Positions 1 through 5,879 of a DNA stretch of 7,425 nt are shown one piece after another. The position numbers were made by a program, and so were the translations under genes. Each line of letters opens with the position of its first letter. Within the stretch, counting starts at the first letter, position 1. The notes beneath the pieces were generated by a model, which did no database searches, was not told where the DNA came from, and saw nothing but the letters and a program-made list of their open reading frames with translations. Origin of the DNA: JBFIHZ01 sp041601535 (lineage in GTDB: Bacteria > Pseudomonadota > Gammaproteobacteria > Xanthomonadales > SZUA-36); NCBI GenBank assembly GCA_041601535.1, contig JBFIHZ010000199.1, forward strand, positions 1-7,425, given 5' to 3'.

Positions 1-526
1 AACCGTAAGCGGCGGTAAAGTAGCCATTACGGTCCTCGCTGGGCTTGACCGAATCGATCTTGATCGCACCCGCGTTGGTATTACGGCCAAACAGGGAGCC
101 TTGCGGGCCCTTGAGAACTTCGACACGCTCGATATCGAACAGCGGCAAACTGCGAACCGTATTATTTTCCAGTGAAATCTCGTCAAAGATCATCGCCACC
201 GGTTGGTTGGCGTTCACATCGAAATCAATATTGCCCAGTCCGCGCAGGTAAAAGCGGGGCTGGGTGCGGCCATTGGAAGTCTCGATATTCAGGCCAGGAA
301 CACGCGCCGCCAGTGCGCGTATATCCTGAGCGCCGTTGATGTATTCACTGACCATTTCGCCGGAAATCGCGGACACCGCCACCGGCACATCGGCCAGGGT
401 CTGTTCACGTTTCTGGGCGGTAACCAGCACCTCTTCCAACATCAGGTCCTGCGCAAACAAGTTGGCCGCAACAACCATGCCGACCGTTAAAGAACAGAGA
501 AACCTTATAAGCAGCTGACAACGCAT
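1..526 (-). CDS. TonB-dependent outer-membrane receptor, N-terminal part (3' end off the window)
   Basis: Receptors of this family import scarce substrates such as iron chelates, cobalamin or oligosaccharides across the outer membrane using energy from TonB-ExbB-ExbD. The visible 175 residues start with a signal peptide (residues 1 to about 26, ending LFAQ), followed by a TonB-box-like stretch EEVLVTAQKREQ at 31-42. The plug domain follows: DVPVAVSAI at 46-54, then RVEVLKGPQGSLFGRNTNAG at 134-153, the most diagnostic plug signature. The barrel lies outside the window, so the substrate cannot be named. The start ATG at 526-524 is chosen because GGAG sits 9 bases upstream and because it gives a proper signal peptide. 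The gene is divergent from the dioxygenase gene across a 338-base gap. The family assignment is firm; the substrate is unknown. Confidence 0.95.
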   Translation of the reverse strand, partial: MRCQLLIRFLCSLTVGMVVAANLFAQDLMLEEVLVTAQKREQTLADVPVAVSAISGEMVSEYINGAQDIRALAARVPGLNIETSNGRTQPRFYLRGLGNIDFDVNANQPVAMIFDEISLENNTVRSLPLFDIERVEVLKGPQGSLFGRNTNAGAIKIDSVKPSEDRNGYFTAAYG

Positions 527-535
527 TGTTCTGAT

Positions 536-539
536 CTCC
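536..539 (-). promoter_or_regulatory. Ribosome binding site of the TonB-dependent receptor gene
   Basis: On the minus strand GGAG lies 9 bases before the ATG at 526. It fixes the receptor start, since further in-frame codons upstream remain open. Confidence 0.6.
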
Positions 540-555
540 GTATGGTATCGACGAG

Positions 556-584
556 AGTATAGCGTTATCAGCGCATTAAAAGAA
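556..584 (-). promoter_or_regulatory. Candidate sigma70-type promoter of the receptor gene
   Basis: The minus strand carries TATACT at 561-556, a five-of-six match to the -10 consensus. A poor -35 candidate, TTCTTT at 584-579, lies 17 bases before it. Transcription would start near 549, giving a leader of about 23 bases that includes the GGAG site. The weak -35 suggests either modest expression or help from an activator; this is inference. No clear Fur-box palindrome was seen around it by eye. Confidence 0.4.
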
Positions 585-864
585 TGTTAGAACCCCATTA
601 AATGCGAACTGCAGATCGCAATATCCCGTTTCCGCCGCCGGCTCATGGCTTGTCCGGCGAGGCTGCGGGCTGGAGTGACGCGCAGCAAGGGTTTGACCGG
701 GACCCGCCACTGTGCAAAGTGTTGATGGCTGTGCGGCAGGGTTTTCAGCTTGCCCTGCGGAACGCGCGGGGATGGCACGTCCCTGAGGGTTTTCGTTAAA
801 CTGTTTTGAATTCCAGCTCACGCCTGCCCGTTTGGGCAATCGTGCAGCACCCAGCACACAACGG
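562..864. other. Divergent intergenic region between receptor and dioxygenase genes
   Basis: About 300 bases with no gene I can support. A 65-codon open frame at 602-799 on the plus strand has no ribosome binding site and resembles no family. Minus-strand frames here continue antisense into the dioxygenase gene and look like chance. A short hairpin, TGCCC-GTTT-GGGCA, lies at 825-838, just upstream of the dioxygenase start, and has no T-tract after it. The plus-strand promoter must lie in this stretch, but no convincing -35/-10 pair was found. The region could hold regulatory sites for both genes or a decayed sequence. Confidence 0.4.
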
Positions 865-1629
865 ATGATGCGCATGCAAATTGGATTTCCAGTTCCCGGG
901 TTTTCCCCGACGTTTTCCGGAGCCTGTTTCTGCAACAGTGGCAAGACTTTTGGGGAATGCTGCGGCTCGCGCGCTGCCGACCGTGAACTTCCCGCCGGTG
1001 TGCAACTGTTTCCCGCCTTCCTGGACCCCGCCACCTGCCGCAAATGGGTGAGCCGGCTGGAAAAGCAGCCGCGCGAGGCGGCCACGGTGACCGATGTCAA
1101 CCGCGATCCGAACCGCCCGCCGGTATCCTTCAAGGACTCTGGCCGGGTTTGCGACGATGTGAAACCCGGCGTACTGCGCAAGAAAGTCAATGACTGCGTC
1201 AAACAGGGGTTTGACCAGGCCGCTCAGGCCAGCGGCCAGCAAATGGCCTGGTTTGAAATGCCGCGCATACTCAGGTACGTGGCTGGCGGCTTCTATCACC
1301 GGCACGCCGACGCCTGCCAGGTCGTGCAGCCGGGTAATGCCTGGTACAAGGTGCGTGACCGCGACCTCAGCCTGCTGCTCTACCTCAATGAAGATTACAC
1401 CGGTGGCGGGCTGAGTTTTGTGAATTTCAATTTCCATTTTCGTCCCAGGACCGGCGACTTGCTGGTTTTTCCGTCTGACAACCGCTATGAACACCGCGCC
1501 GAAAAAGTCACCTCAGGCCTGCGCTACGCCGTAGTGAGCTGGGCCGCATTCGCCAACTCACGCCGGGTATTCGCCGGACCGCCAAAGGATGCCGTTATGT
1601 GGCCGGGGTATAAAAAAAGCCCGGCCTGA
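865..1629 (+). CDS. SEC-C motif-containing 2-oxoglutarate/Fe(II) dioxygenase (prolyl-4-hydroxylase type)
   Basis: Predicted cytoplasmic oxygenase coupling 2-oxoglutarate decarboxylation to hydroxylation of a substrate, probably a protein. Counting 254 residues from ATG 865, the N-terminus carries a SEC-C zinc motif, CFCNSGKTFGECCG at 21-34, with C21, C23, C32 and C33 as likely ligands. The rest matches the P4Hc fold: the iron-binding HxD is H147-A-D149 inside YHRHAD, the distal histidine is H210, and R220 in SGLRYAVVSW is the expected 2-oxoglutarate-binding arginine. GGGLSF at 180-185 and GDLLVFPS at 197-204 are the usual core strands. All catalytic residues are present. No signal peptide. 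The start is uncertain: ATGs at 865, 868 and 874 and a TTG at 832 are in frame, and none has a good ribosome binding site. The substrate is unknown; SEC-C suggests a protein or ribosome-linked target, which is inference. The last codons lie inside a terminator hairpin. Confidence 0.9.
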   Translation: MMRMQIGFPVPGFSPTFSGACFCNSGKTFGECCGSRAADRELPAGVQLFPAFLDPATCRKWVSRLEKQPREAATVTDVNRDPNRPPVSFKDSGRVCDDVKPGVLRKKVNDCVKQGFDQAAQASGQQMAWFEMPRILRYVAGGFYHRHADACQVVQPGNAWYKVRDRDLSLLLYLNEDYTGGGLSFVNFNFHFRPRTGDLLVFPSDNRYEHRAEKVTSGLRYAVVSWAAFANSRRVFAGPPKDAVMWPGYKKSPA

Positions 1630-1640
1630 AGCCGGGCTTT
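1611..1640 (-). terminator. Intrinsic terminator between convergent genes, overlapping the dioxygenase stop codon
   Basis: A 10-bp stem pairs AAAGCCCGGC (1616-1625) with GCCGGGCTTT (1631-1640) around a 5-base loop (1626-1630). Read on the minus strand the hairpin is followed by seven Ts (complement of 1618-1612), a textbook terminator 16 bases after the stop of the exported-protein gene at 1657. Read on the plus strand only three Ts follow, all of them within the stem, and then AAAT, so it would work less well for the dioxygenase gene. The dioxygenase stop TGA (1627-1629) lies in the loop. Confidence 0.85.
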
Positions 1641-1656
1641 AAATAGGTTTTGGCAC

Positions 1657-2214
1657 TTAATTGCCAAAGCTGCCGCTGATGGAAATGCTCAGTCCGGAGT
1701 CGTGACGTCCGTAGTGACGGCCATAGTGATCATAGCGATTGTCGTGATACCCGTGGCGGGCATAACGGATGGCACGGTCAAGATCGTCAAAAGCAAACTG
1801 CACATCGCGAAAATCGCGCCGCAGGTGACCGTTACGGCGCCCCACGTGACGCCCCATTATCTGGCCACGAACATGCATGAATTCATTCACCAGGTCCGCA
1901 TAATCGCGCTGCAGGTGACGGAAGTTTCTGCCGCGTTCCACCTGGCGATTGAAATGCTTGGCAGCCCGCGACAGGCGCTTGGCATCTTTCACCGCATGAC
2001 GGTCATATGAATCGTGTTTCATTTGCTTGTAGAAATGACGGGCCGCAGATTCCAGGCGGTCGGCCGCCCTTTCGACAGGGAAATAACCGCGGCGCTCATA
2101 GCCACCCCGGTCGTAACCATCATGGCCATATCCATACTGGCCGTAGCCACCACCAGCAAATGCCAGCCCGGTGCCTGCAAAAAACAGAATCAATGTTGTC
2201 AATAATGTACGCAT
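1657..2214 (-). CDS. Small exported protein rich in Tyr, His, Arg and Gly, function unknown
   Basis: I do not recognise a named family. The 185-residue product opens with a clear signal peptide (residues 1-20, cleavage likely after GLAFA), so it should be periplasmic or secreted. A Gly/Tyr-rich stretch follows at 21-44 (GGGYGQYGYGHDGYDRGGYE). Residues 47-153 look helical, with repeated A-x-x-L/F spacing, as in AADRLESAARHFYKQM and KDAKRLSRAAKHFNRQVE, suggesting a helical bundle. A His/Tyr/Arg-rich segment lies at 154-171, and the C-terminus, SGLSISISGSFGN, looks like a beta strand. The protein is strongly basic. The many histidines could bind metal, but no ordered site is evident. The start ATG at 2214 is preferred over an in-frame TTG at 2229, because GGAGG at 2227-2223 precedes it at proper spacing and overlaps the TTG codon. 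The gene is transcribed alone and ends at the hairpin at 1611-1640. Confidence 0.75.
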   Translation of the reverse strand: MRTLLTTLILFFAGTGLAFAGGGYGQYGYGHDGYDRGGYERRGYFPVERAADRLESAARHFYKQMKHDSYDRHAVKDAKRLSRAAKHFNRQVERGRNFRHLQRDYADLVNEFMHVRGQIMGRHVGRRNGHLRRDFRDVQFAFDDLDRAIRYARHGYHDNRYDHYGRHYGRHDSGLSISISGSFGN

Positions 2215-2222
2215 AACAGTTT

Positions 2223-2227
2223 CCTCC
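2223..2227 (-). promoter_or_regulatory. Strong ribosome binding site deciding the start of the exported Tyr/His-rich protein
   Basis: GGAGG, followed by AAACTGTT, leads to the ATG at 2214 with 8 bases between. The upstream in-frame TTG at 2229-2227 overlaps this site, which rules it out as a plausible start. Confidence 0.75.
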
Positions 2228-2254
2228 AAAAGTCTTTCCAGCCGGGGCTGTTCA

Positions 2255-2279
2255 CGGTGTCACCGCCTCCGGTTGTCAA
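2255..2279 (-). promoter_or_regulatory. Possible -35 box and small palindrome upstream of the exported-protein gene
   Basis: The minus strand has a perfect TTGACA at 2279-2274, but no good -10 at 16-19 bases downstream (CGTGAA at 17). Between them lies an 11-base palindrome, CGGTG-T-CACCG (2255-2265), which might be an operator. Neither element is secure alone. Confidence 0.25.
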
Positions 2280-2404
2280 GCCGCTCCTGTCAGTTACCTT
2301 CCGTGGCAAAGAGCGGCGGATCCTTCCCTGCGCAAACCGGTCGTTCCGGGGTTGTACTGGCTTGCGGGATTATGCTACGACAGGCATGCTGAACTGCCTC
2401 TGAA

Positions 2405-2421
2405 CCCCGGCTTAACCGGGG
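2405..2421 (+). repeat. Perfect hairpin in the leader of the sialidase-like gene
   Basis: CCCCGG (2405-2410) and CCGGGG (2416-2421) form a 6-bp GC stem with a CTTAA loop, ending 58 bases before the ATG at 2480. No T-tract follows, so it is not an intrinsic terminator. If transcribed it would be a stable structure in the 5' leader. The function is unknown. Confidence 0.4.
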
Positions 2422-2469
2422 CTGAACGGGCCGGGACCGTTCCCAGGGGCCGGTACACGACATTTGAAT

Positions 2470-2473
2470 GGAG
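2470..2473 (+). promoter_or_regulatory. Ribosome binding site of the sialidase-like gene
   Basis: GGAG followed by TAAGCA gives a 6-base spacing to the ATG at 2480. It supports that start together with the signal peptide encoded directly after it. Confidence 0.7.
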
Positions 2474-2479
2474 TAAGCA

Positions 2480-3721
2480 ATGGCGATACCTGACTGTTTT
2501 TCGATTCGTGCTTGCTGGGTTGCGGGGCTGATCTGCCTGGCGCTCACCAGCCCGGCACCGGCTCTGGCCAGTGATTTTTTGCAACCGCTGGAAACCAGCA
2601 CCGCGGCCGGCAGCGCCGAACCCCGTCTCAGCCGTGGTGCCGACGGCACACTGGTACTGAGCTGGCTGGAACCCGCCGGCAAAGCCACCCGGCTGCGCTA
2701 TTCAAGGCTGGACGGAGCCGGCTGGAGTAAACCTGCAACGGTGGCAGAGGGCGATAACTGGTTCGTCAACTGGGCGGATTTTCCGTCGGTAGTGCCCATC
2801 TCGGATTCGCTTTGGGCGGCTCACTGGTTAAGCAAACGGCCGGGCGGCGTGTATGCCTATGATGTATCGGTATCACTGTCACGCGATGGCGGTAAAAGCT
2901 GGGGCGCACCAGTTACACCCCACCGCGACGGCACCGCCACCGAGCACGGTTTCGTCAGCCTGTTTCCGTGGCAGGACGGTGTCGGCATGGTGTGGCTGGA
3001 CGGGCGCAACACCACCGCCGCAGGCTCGGATCACGCCCATGCAGCAGGCGGTGGTATGACCCTGCGGTCAGCCGTGATGTTAGCCGACGGCAGCCTGAGC
3101 GCTGAAACCGAAATGGATGACCTGGTATGTGACTGCTGTCAGACCGGGGTAGCCCTTGGCAGCGACGGCCCCATCGCGGTATATCGCAACCGCACAGACG
3201 GTGAGATCAGGGATATCTACCTGGCCCGCTCAGCAGGCGGCCAGTGGCAGGAAGAAATTGCCGTGGCCAATGACGGCTGGGAAATCGCCGGCTGCCCGGT
3301 CAATGGCCCGGCCATCGCGGCGGCGGGTGACCGGGTCGCGGTGGCCTGGTTCACCATGGCCCGGGACCTGCCAAAGGTGCGTTTTGCCTGGTCACACGAT
3401 GCCGGCCGCAGTTTCGGTCCGGCCCTGGACATTGACCAGGACTCGCCCATGGGGCGTGTGGGCGTGACCTTACTGGCCAACGGCAGTGCGGCGGTCAGCT
3501 GGCTGGACAGCGACGAACAGAAGAAGGGCGCTATCAAGGTGAGAATCATCTCCCCTGACAATGTCCCCGGCGAGGAATACGTGATTGCGCCAAGCGCCAC
3601 GACCCGGCCGGCAGGTTTTCCGCAAATAGCTGCCGATGGCAATAACCTGCTGATGGCCTGGACTGACGCATCGGGAGACGATACCCGGGTGCGCTCGGCC
3701 CGGATCATTCTGTCACCTTGA
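2480..3721 (+). CDS. Exported sialidase-fold (BNR/Asp-box) protein with CDCC cysteine cluster
   Basis: A 413-residue protein with a signal peptide (1-30, cleavage probably after PALA), hence periplasmic or extracellular. Asp-box repeats mark a sialidase-like beta-propeller: SLSRDGGKSWG at 132-142 and WSHDAGRSFG at 304-313 fit S-x-D-x-G-x-[ST]-[WF], and further degenerate blade repeats run the length, such as RYSRLDGAGW at 73-82. No FRIP-type motif or obvious arginine triad was seen, so true sialidase activity is doubtful; many proteins with this fold only bind ligands. Unusual features are VCDCCQT at 216-222 with C217, C219 and C220, a further cysteine in GCPVNGP at 271-277, and DHAHAAGGGM at 184-193. 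I recall related proteobacterial proteins keeping the CDCC and GCPVNGP motifs, which points to disulfides or a metal site; this is memory and inference, not shown here. GGAG lies 6 bases before the ATG. The gene stands alone, divergent from the preceding gene and convergent with the next. Confidence 0.8.
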   Translation: MAIPDCFSIRACWVAGLICLALTSPAPALASDFLQPLETSTAAGSAEPRLSRGADGTLVLSWLEPAGKATRLRYSRLDGAGWSKPATVAEGDNWFVNWADFPSVVPISDSLWAAHWLSKRPGGVYAYDVSVSLSRDGGKSWGAPVTPHRDGTATEHGFVSLFPWQDGVGMVWLDGRNTTAAGSDHAHAAGGGMTLRSAVMLADGSLSAETEMDDLVCDCCQTGVALGSDGPIAVYRNRTDGEIRDIYLARSAGGQWQEEIAVANDGWEIAGCPVNGPAIAAAGDRVAVAWFTMARDLPKVRFAWSHDAGRSFGPALDIDQDSPMGRVGVTLLANGSAAVSWLDSDEQKKGAIKVRIISPDNVPGEEYVIAPSATTRPAGFPQIAADGNNLLMAWTDASGDDTRVRSARIILSP

Positions 3722-3796
3722 TACCCCTGCCGATGGGTGGTGATGGCTGATGGCGCGGCCAGAAAGCACCGGTAAACCGTTCGTCAAGCCCATCCG

Positions 3797-3817
3797 GGCC
3801 GGCTGAATCACCCGGCC
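3797..3817. repeat. Inverted repeat at the convergent end of sialidase-like and transglycosylase genes
   Basis: GGCCGG (3797-3802) pairs with CCGGCC (3812-3817) over a 9-base loop that contains the transglycosylase stop codon (3808-3810). There is no T-tract on either strand, so this is a weak terminator candidate at best. The rest of the 86-base gap (3722-3807) shows no other signal. Confidence 0.3.
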
Positions 3818-5640
3818 AGGCAGCGCTTCACTGCCGCGGCGCCTTCTTTCTGAATGTCCTGGTATTTTTGCCAAAAGGCTTGATCAACGGCCCGGGCGCG
3901 GCTGGATACCCCGGCCTTGCGGTAGCGGCTGAGTTGCCCCGGACCGCCGTTGTACATCCCATAGGTCGCGCGCGCCAAAGCATCGGGCGGGTCGGTAACT
4001 TCATGCTCGTTTTTGCGGATGGCGTAATCCACCAGGTAATGCACCAGGATTTCATTGCCGGCGCGGGCGTTATAAGCCACGTTGCTGAATATCTGGTCTA
4101 GGTCATAAACGCCACGCCAGACATGCGTGTTGATCTGCATCAGCCCCACCGAACCGGCCGACGAACGGATGGTCTGCACCTCGCCCTGATGATGCACATA
4201 CTGGCGCCAGCAGGACTCCTGCCAGGCCGTGGCGCGCAGCAGGGCATCGTATACATCGGCATATTCAGCGGGTACCTTGGCCTTGTTACGCTCTTCCTGC
4301 GAAATGGCGTCCAGCAGTTTCTCCACGGTCTGCAGATAACGGTCAAGGTCCTTGCGTGCCGGTACCCAGCCGCTCAGCTGCTTGACCAGCTCAGGTGGAA
4401 TCAGCGAGGCATAGGCGCTGGGTATCAGCCAGTCCAGCCAGCTGACGGCTGGCGCTTCATCTTCAAACTCCGGGTCCAGCCCCAACAGCTCACGCAGCTC
4501 CGGATCCACCGCGGTGTCATAGCGCAGTTCGTAGTCGCTCACACCGGGAATCAATACCCTGGCCAGATTGCGCAATGCGTGCTGATCCAGTTGGGTACCG
4601 AGGTGCGGGGCCATCAGGTCCAGCGCCTGCAGGGCATTGCCGGCACTGATAAAGCTGGCATAAGGCAGCGCCCGGCTGCCCGGCACAGCCAATTGCGTTT
4701 GTTCCAGCAAGGGCGCCAGCCGGCTCCAGGTTTTGATAAACAGCTCACGCACCGGGTCGCGTCCCCGTACGTCGCTGGCCAGCGCGGCGCGCAGGTCATG
4801 CCGCGCCTCGAGCAGGGTTTCTGCCAATGCGGCGTGCAGCTCCGGCCCGGCGGTTATCGCCATGGTTTTGATCATCCAGGTGGCAAACCCGTCCCAGGCC
4901 TGCCAGGCTGCATCCCATTCACGCAGTTCGTCCGGGTTCAGGGGCCGTTCTTTGGCGGGTTTCCAATCAGGCGGTGCATCCGGCACCTGCAGCGATAAAA
5001 CCACCACCAGGGAGTCCGTTCTTGGGCTTACGCCGGACAGGCGCAGAGACGACAATGCACCGGCTTCAGCGCCGCGGGAATCCCCCGGCGTGGCCCGCAC
5101 CAGGGAATCAAATACTTCACGGATACCCTGCAGGGCGGGCTCAATATCCACGCTGGCGGTCGCCAGCCGCGGATGCACGTAGTCGTTGATCCACGACTGT
5201 AAAAAGTCGGGGAACATGTCCTGCTGGTCCTCGGCCCGCAGCAGGGTGGAATCCACCACCCGGAACACCACGCTGGAACCCTCCGGCCCAACATGCGCGG
5301 ACTGCAGGGTTTCAACCAGACCGTGCCAGGTTTTGGCCAGCCGGCAGCTGCTGCCCAGTGGCGTGCCGGTTTGCGCCTGCATGCGGGAGACGACACGCAC
5401 CTGGCCACTGTCCAATCCACTGACCCTGGGCTCGGATAACACCAGCCAGTTACAGCGGGTGGCATCAGAGAATACTTCCCGGCTCTCACCCGGACCGTCA
5501 AACACGTGCTCCGTCAGCTCTTGCTGCACGATGCGATAATCCAGTTCCACCGGAATGCCGAGTTCACCCGCGCAAACCGCGGCTGAGCCCAGCACAGCTG
5601 CCAGCAGCCAGGACAGTACAACTACCCGCATGTGTTTCAT
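3808..5640 (-). CDS. Exported SLT-domain lytic transglycosylase with long N-terminal region
   Basis: Lytic transglycosylases cleave the MurNAc-GlcNAc bond of peptidoglycan, forming 1,6-anhydroMurNAc. The 610-residue product has a signal peptide at 1-24 (AAVCA, then GELG), placing it in the periplasm. The SLT domain is C-terminal, about 460-600: catalytic glutamate E475 in TAWQESCW, then GSVGLMQIN at 496-504, and YNGGPG at 563-568, the three hallmark motifs in the expected order. Residues 25-455 are not recognisable to me; they contain two cysteines (C63, C99) and a helix-rich stretch from about 235 to 360. They may be substrate-positioning or protein-binding. The start is ATG 5640: the TTG directly before it is a poor choice, and a GGGG run lies 10 bases upstream. 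A third in-frame ATG at 5628 would shorten the signal peptide. The gap to the kinase gene is 239 bases, so the two are probably transcribed separately. Confidence 0.88.
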   Translation of the reverse strand: MKHMRVVVLSWLLAAVLGSAAVCAGELGIPVELDYRIVQQELTEHVFDGPGESREVFSDATRCNWLVLSEPRVSGLDSGQVRVVSRMQAQTGTPLGSSCRLAKTWHGLVETLQSAHVGPEGSSVVFRVVDSTLLRAEDQQDMFPDFLQSWINDYVHPRLATASVDIEPALQGIREVFDSLVRATPGDSRGAEAGALSSLRLSGVSPRTDSLVVVLSLQVPDAPPDWKPAKERPLNPDELREWDAAWQAWDGFATWMIKTMAITAGPELHAALAETLLEARHDLRAALASDVRGRDPVRELFIKTWSRLAPLLEQTQLAVPGSRALPYASFISAGNALQALDLMAPHLGTQLDQHALRNLARVLIPGVSDYELRYDTAVDPELRELLGLDPEFEDEAPAVSWLDWLIPSAYASLIPPELVKQLSGWVPARKDLDRYLQTVEKLLDAISQEERNKAKVPAEYADVYDALLRATAWQESCWRQYVHHQGEVQTIRSSAGSVGLMQINTHVWRGVYDLDQIFSNVAYNARAGNEILVHYLVDYAIRKNEHEVTDPPDALARATYGMYNGGPGQLSRYRKAGVSSRARAVDQAFWQKYQDIQKEGAAAVKRCLAG

Positions 5641-5879
5641 CAATCTGGAGCCCCTGGTTTATTGGGTCTGTTTATGAGTGTAGAGCATTAAGACAGCAGC
5701 GGTGAGGCTGCGGTTCCAGCCACAAAACAGCGGCATCAGCGAGGGGTTCCTGTGGCCGCTGGTATTACCCGACGAACACCTGGCTCAATTGCAAACCGCT
5801 TGTCGGCAACAGCCGGGTTGATTGCGCTTGCGTTTGCGCAGTCAATAAAGGGCCGTTGAATAGCCGCTGAAAGATGCGT
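5641..5879. other. Intergenic region upstream of the transglycosylase gene
   Basis: This 239-base gap should hold the transglycosylase promoter, but no good -35/-10 pair was found; TACACT and CATAAA near 5675-5685 on the minus strand are weak -10 candidates. It holds several small inverted repeats: GCAGC/GCTGC at 5696-5711, CAGCGGC/GCCGCTG at 5728-5761 with a 20-base loop, and the longer one listed separately at 5818-5845. No open frame of note was seen. Confidence 0.4.
5818..5845. repeat. 10-bp inverted repeat downstream of the hybrid kinase gene
   Basis: TTGATTGCGC (5818-5827) and GCGCAGTCAA (5836-5845) pair over all ten positions, with one T:G wobble, around the 8-base loop TTGCGTTT. It lies 35 bases beyond the kinase stop at 5880. 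No T-run follows on either strand, so it is not a classic intrinsic terminator. It could stabilise the 3' end of the kinase mRNA or be a protein-binding site for the downstream transglycosylase gene. Confidence 0.5.

Noticed and set aside
602..799. 65-codon open frame on the plus strand in the divergent region
   Set aside because: No ribosome binding site, no recognisable features and a biased composition; kept only as a remark in the intergenic entry.
796..1494. Minus-strand open frames of 208 and 232 codons across the dioxygenase gene
   Set aside because: They lie opposite a gene with complete catalytic motifs and show no family features of their own.
2290..2688. 132-codon minus-strand open frame spanning the sialidase-like gene start
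   Set aside because: It covers the leader and signal-peptide region of a well-supported plus-strand gene and has no signal or domain of its own.
3217..3708. 163-codon minus-strand open frame inside the sialidase-like gene
   Set aside because: It is the antisense of a gene with a signal peptide, Asp-boxes and a ribosome binding site, and resembles no known protein.
4123..4998. A 291-codon open frame on the plus strand
   Set aside because: It is fully antisense to the transglycosylase gene, has no recognisable domain, and is a product of GC-rich codon use on the other strand.
5569..5640. Possible lipoprotein signal (cysteine 23) in the transglycosylase
   Set aside because: The residues before the cysteine are AAV rather than a proper lipobox such as L-[AS]-[GA], and a normal cleavage site follows directly at VCA-G.
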